A stretch of DNA of 64,000 bases from the NCBI GenBank assembly GCA_038503075.1, contig JBCAML010000013.1, positions 186,001 to 250,000 on the forward strand, given 5' to 3'. The DNA is from Gyromitra esculenta. Its lineage: Eukaryota; Ascomycota; Pezizomycetes; Pezizales; Discinaceae. Shown here piece by piece: positions 61,470 through 64,000 of the stretch. The first letter of the stretch is position 1. The number at the start of each line of letters is the position of its first letter. Below the pieces are notes generated by a model. It was given only the letters and a program-made list of their open reading frames with translations, made no database searches and had not been told where the DNA came from. The translations under genes were made by a program, and so were the position numbers.

Positions 61470-64000
61470 CTACAACTTACTAAGTTCGTCTTTGTAGAAC
61501 CCACCTCTAATAATAAACTTCTCAAAGTCCCTCCAGCCAGGCTCCTCATCTTCCTCCGTTCTTTCTTTCATCCTGCCTCGGTCTTCGTCGAAATACACGT
61601 AATCTTTCAGTGAAACCTCATCCATCTCTCTTTCAAATATCCGACCCATACATGTGAGTAGATCCGATCTAATAGGCCTTCCTGCTTGGTCATCTTTCAG
61701 GTAAGGGTACAATGCCAAATACAATACTGTATCCTGCCATTTCCCATGGGCAGGCAGCGGGTGTTCCTGAGATATAGGGTGCTCAAGAGTTTCCTCATAC
61801 ATCTTGCGGAAAAGATCATTAAACAGCCATAGCATATGCATAAAGTTAAGGCCAGTGAATGGGACAGTCCCGGTTATGTCGTCCTCGAGATCTCTCTTCA
61901 TCGCGTCAAGGAATGATGTATTTGTTTCCCGGAGGTGATGTTTTCCTTTGTGAACTGTGACAATCTGCTGTTGTGCTAGTAGCGCAGGGAACTTCTTACG
62001 GTCGATTTTCTCGTGGATCCAATTGGCATCGCCTAACCAGTAGAGCTTGCTAAGCTCACCAAACGTCCGGACGTTCTTACGCCACATCGATGTCTCAACT
62101 CCGTCCATAACGACACCACCACCTTTCCGAAGTCGTTTTGTGTTGGGGGGAGCGTAATATTGTGCTTTTACACCCGAGGAAGTGTTCCAACATTTGAAGA
62201 ATTCTTTCTTAGGCCTTTTCCCGCCGCGGAATACTTGGTCTCCAAATAGCTTTAACAAATCCTCAAATAATGGCATAGGTCCCTTTTTTAGATACCCGCC
62301 CTCTAGCATGAGATTGTAGAAATGGAACATTGCCAAAGGAATTCCTGAGTTGTCCCATAGCACCCTTCCCCAATCAAACACGGCATCAAGTGCCTGTGCA
62401 AGCCCTATGCCACAAATCCATGGGCAGTAAACCCATAGTCCATTACGATTTGTCTCACGAAAACGGGATTGGAAATCACGATGCGTAAGCCGTGACAGCA
62501 ATGAGTCACCAAGAACGATCCCAACCTCTGATACTAGCGGTGGGATATTCTTTAGCGGGAACTCCCAGCGTACAGGATCTGTCTGTCTGAACTCATCCAA
62601 CAACTTCTCGGATCCCATAAGAAAAGTCTCTTTGAACGCTTCCATATCTTCCAAGTGCCTCCCTAATTCGAAAGGGACCTCGGGCCCGACAAAAGAACGT
62701 GGGGGAGTGAGAACAGTGGGGACCTCAAAGTGCCAGCCTTTGTATGTAGTCATCGAGTCCAACATGACTTGAACCTGGAAGACCATATGGGGTTGAATTT
62801 CCTCGATGAGGGGGCTCGTTTTGAGCGCCATAGCTAAGGACGTGACCTCACCGCAGAACTTGGTAGGCCCAAATAAAACTCTTCGTCCGAGTTTCGCAGA
62901 CTTCCAGTCGACCGTTTCGAGTGGCTGCTCCTGCTTGTCTGACGTCAGACGAGCAGATGCAAATTGATTCACCATATCGTAAAGCCACATTATGCAGAAA
63001 TTCGACCGCCACTTTCGTCGCTCTTCTTCAGATACAGAATACAAATCTAAGTCAGGGTCCCACGTGAAAGCTGCTACTTTTTGTGTGGGCTTACAATTTC
63101 GACCTTTACGGTAATCTGTAATAAATGCGACGAGATCCCGGTACGCGTTTATCAGATAACCTTCGTGAATATCAAGGGAATTGAAAAGCGGAATATGTTT
63201 TCCAAGCTTGCTATTAACTTTCGTGGGTGGAGTATCCGTCGGGCTCATAGGAGACTTGAAGTCGACATTCCCAGGTAGGAGATCTATGATGGCTTGAAAA
63301 TTACTGCACTGGGGGAGTCGGTTGCAATTTCAAATTGCAGTTGCTTAACCATCCCTGCCGCTAGGTTACTGAGGGCACCAGCCACTGCAGCGTTTAATTT
63401 ATCGTCCGCAACCTCCTGCCATATGCCTGCCATGTAGCTGAAGATTCATCACTCTGTCAGTAGGATTATAGGCTGACTCGAGAGCGCTCAACAACACACC
63501 TCCGGAGGTCAAACAGGTCTTTCATAAAACAGAACCCCGCAAACGATGCCTCGGAGTCACTCTTAACTTTATAATCCTCTAATTTCCGGGGCTGATTTTC
63601 GGATTTTCGATTTGCCTTGCCTTTTCTTGATCCGCTCCCACGTCTTCCATTCTGTTCTGGGACAAGCCCTTTCAGCCACTCCTCTTGCTTTGAAGTCTCA
63701 GTTTCGTCGCTCGAGGGGATATCATCGATTTCAAGCCCTCCAAAACGATTCTCTAATTCGAGCTCGTCAACTTTCAAAGTCGCTTCATTTTTTTCAGTTT
63801 GAGTTTCCTTAAGCTTCAGCTCCTTTTCAATATCGCGCTTCGTCTGCCATTCCAAGCCGCCGAGAGCTTCGAAAGCGGCTTGGAGCGCATCTATAAAGCC
63901 TTTGTGACGTTCGTTGGAACGTTTTGTTTCTTCAGATGGATTCGCGGTGTCGATATCGAGCCAAAAGTTATATGCAGCTGTGCGAGACCTTATCACGGAT
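61470..64000 (-). CDS. DUF6604-like fungal protein, 5' end beyond window, probable frameshift
   Basis: Large fungus-restricted protein of unknown function. Exons visible are 64000-63501 and 63437 onward. The first contains an acidic/basic linker with NRFGGLEIDDI, as in DUF6604 proteins, and FAGFCFMKDLFDLR. After the splice, YMAGIWQEVADDKLNAA continues the N-terminal helical domain. The frame then closes at a TAG (63286-63288), while the C-terminal part (592 codons from the ATG at 63248) is open in another frame. That frame can be extended back to about 63319 as NFQAIIDLLPGNVDFKSP. One extra C in the CCCCC run (63311-63315) would join them. Alternatively a 41-nt intron ending CCCCCAG would. 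The C-terminal part is globular, without membrane segments. Family assignment is by overall resemblance, not by a catalytic motif. Confidence 0.6.

Noticed and set aside
1..64000. tRNA, 5S rRNA and CRISPR arrays
   Set aside because: No internal-promoter B-box in a foldable cloverleaf, no 5S-like block and no regularly spaced identical repeats were found by eye on either strand.

Overview
The window is nuclear DNA from a filamentous ascomycete (Pezizomycotina). Support for this comes from short spliceosomal introns (about 45-80 nt) with GT..AG ends and CTAAC/CTGAT-like branch sequences, the fungal two-gene type I fatty acid synthase, an NTE1 lysophospholipase, a secreted GH131-CBM1 plant-wall enzyme, and fungus-restricted families (DUF6604-like, F-box/ankyrin). 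I cannot name the genus. No rRNA, tRNA, CRISPR or bacterial-type operon was seen.

Layout. 1-5704 (-): fatty acid synthase subunit beta, cut by the left edge. 5705-7667: shared divergent promoter. 7668-13522 (+): fatty acid synthase subunit alpha, complete in six exons. 14686-16044 (-): secreted GH131 beta-glucanase with a C-terminal cellulose-binding domain. 18326-20015 (-): Prs5-like PRPP synthetase subunit with a long acidic insertion. 20016-27659: 7.6 kb with no recognisable gene. 27660-29822 (-): IBR/RING protein whose C-terminal half looks degenerate. 30754-31449 (-): DJ-1/PfpI protein. 34667-36325 (-): cyanovirin-N domain joined to a long helical region with one hydrophobic segment. 36326-42210: repeat-rich region including a degenerate satellite of about 200-bp units. 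42211-43708 (-): guanine deaminase. 45828-50673 (-): NTE1. 51423-52037 (+): F-box/ankyrin pseudogene. 52401-54129 (-): PLP-dependent aromatic amino acid decarboxylase. 55181-56005 (+): small DUF427 protein with an 11-nt exon. 56814-56949: MITE-like inverted-repeat element. 59165-59867 (-): small protein with two Myb/SANT-like modules. 60821-61045: cluster of retroposon 3' tails. 61470-64000 (-): DUF6604-like gene, cut by the right edge and probably frameshifted.

How the genes relate. The two FAS genes together encode the cytosolic alpha6beta6 complex, and the head-to-head arrangement fits co-expression. The remaining genes are a mixture of housekeeping functions (nucleotide metabolism, phosphatidylcholine turnover, purine catabolism) and accessory genes (wall degradation, lectin-like protein, DUF6604). 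No biosynthetic cluster joins them. The long spacers hold retroposon tails, decayed tandem repeats and one clear pseudogene, so housekeeping islands alternate with accessory, repeat-eroded DNA.

Exon boundaries were chosen by hand. In every multi-exon model offered as complete, the exon lengths sum to a multiple of three and the joins restore family-typical sequence. The exceptions are flagged in their entries.
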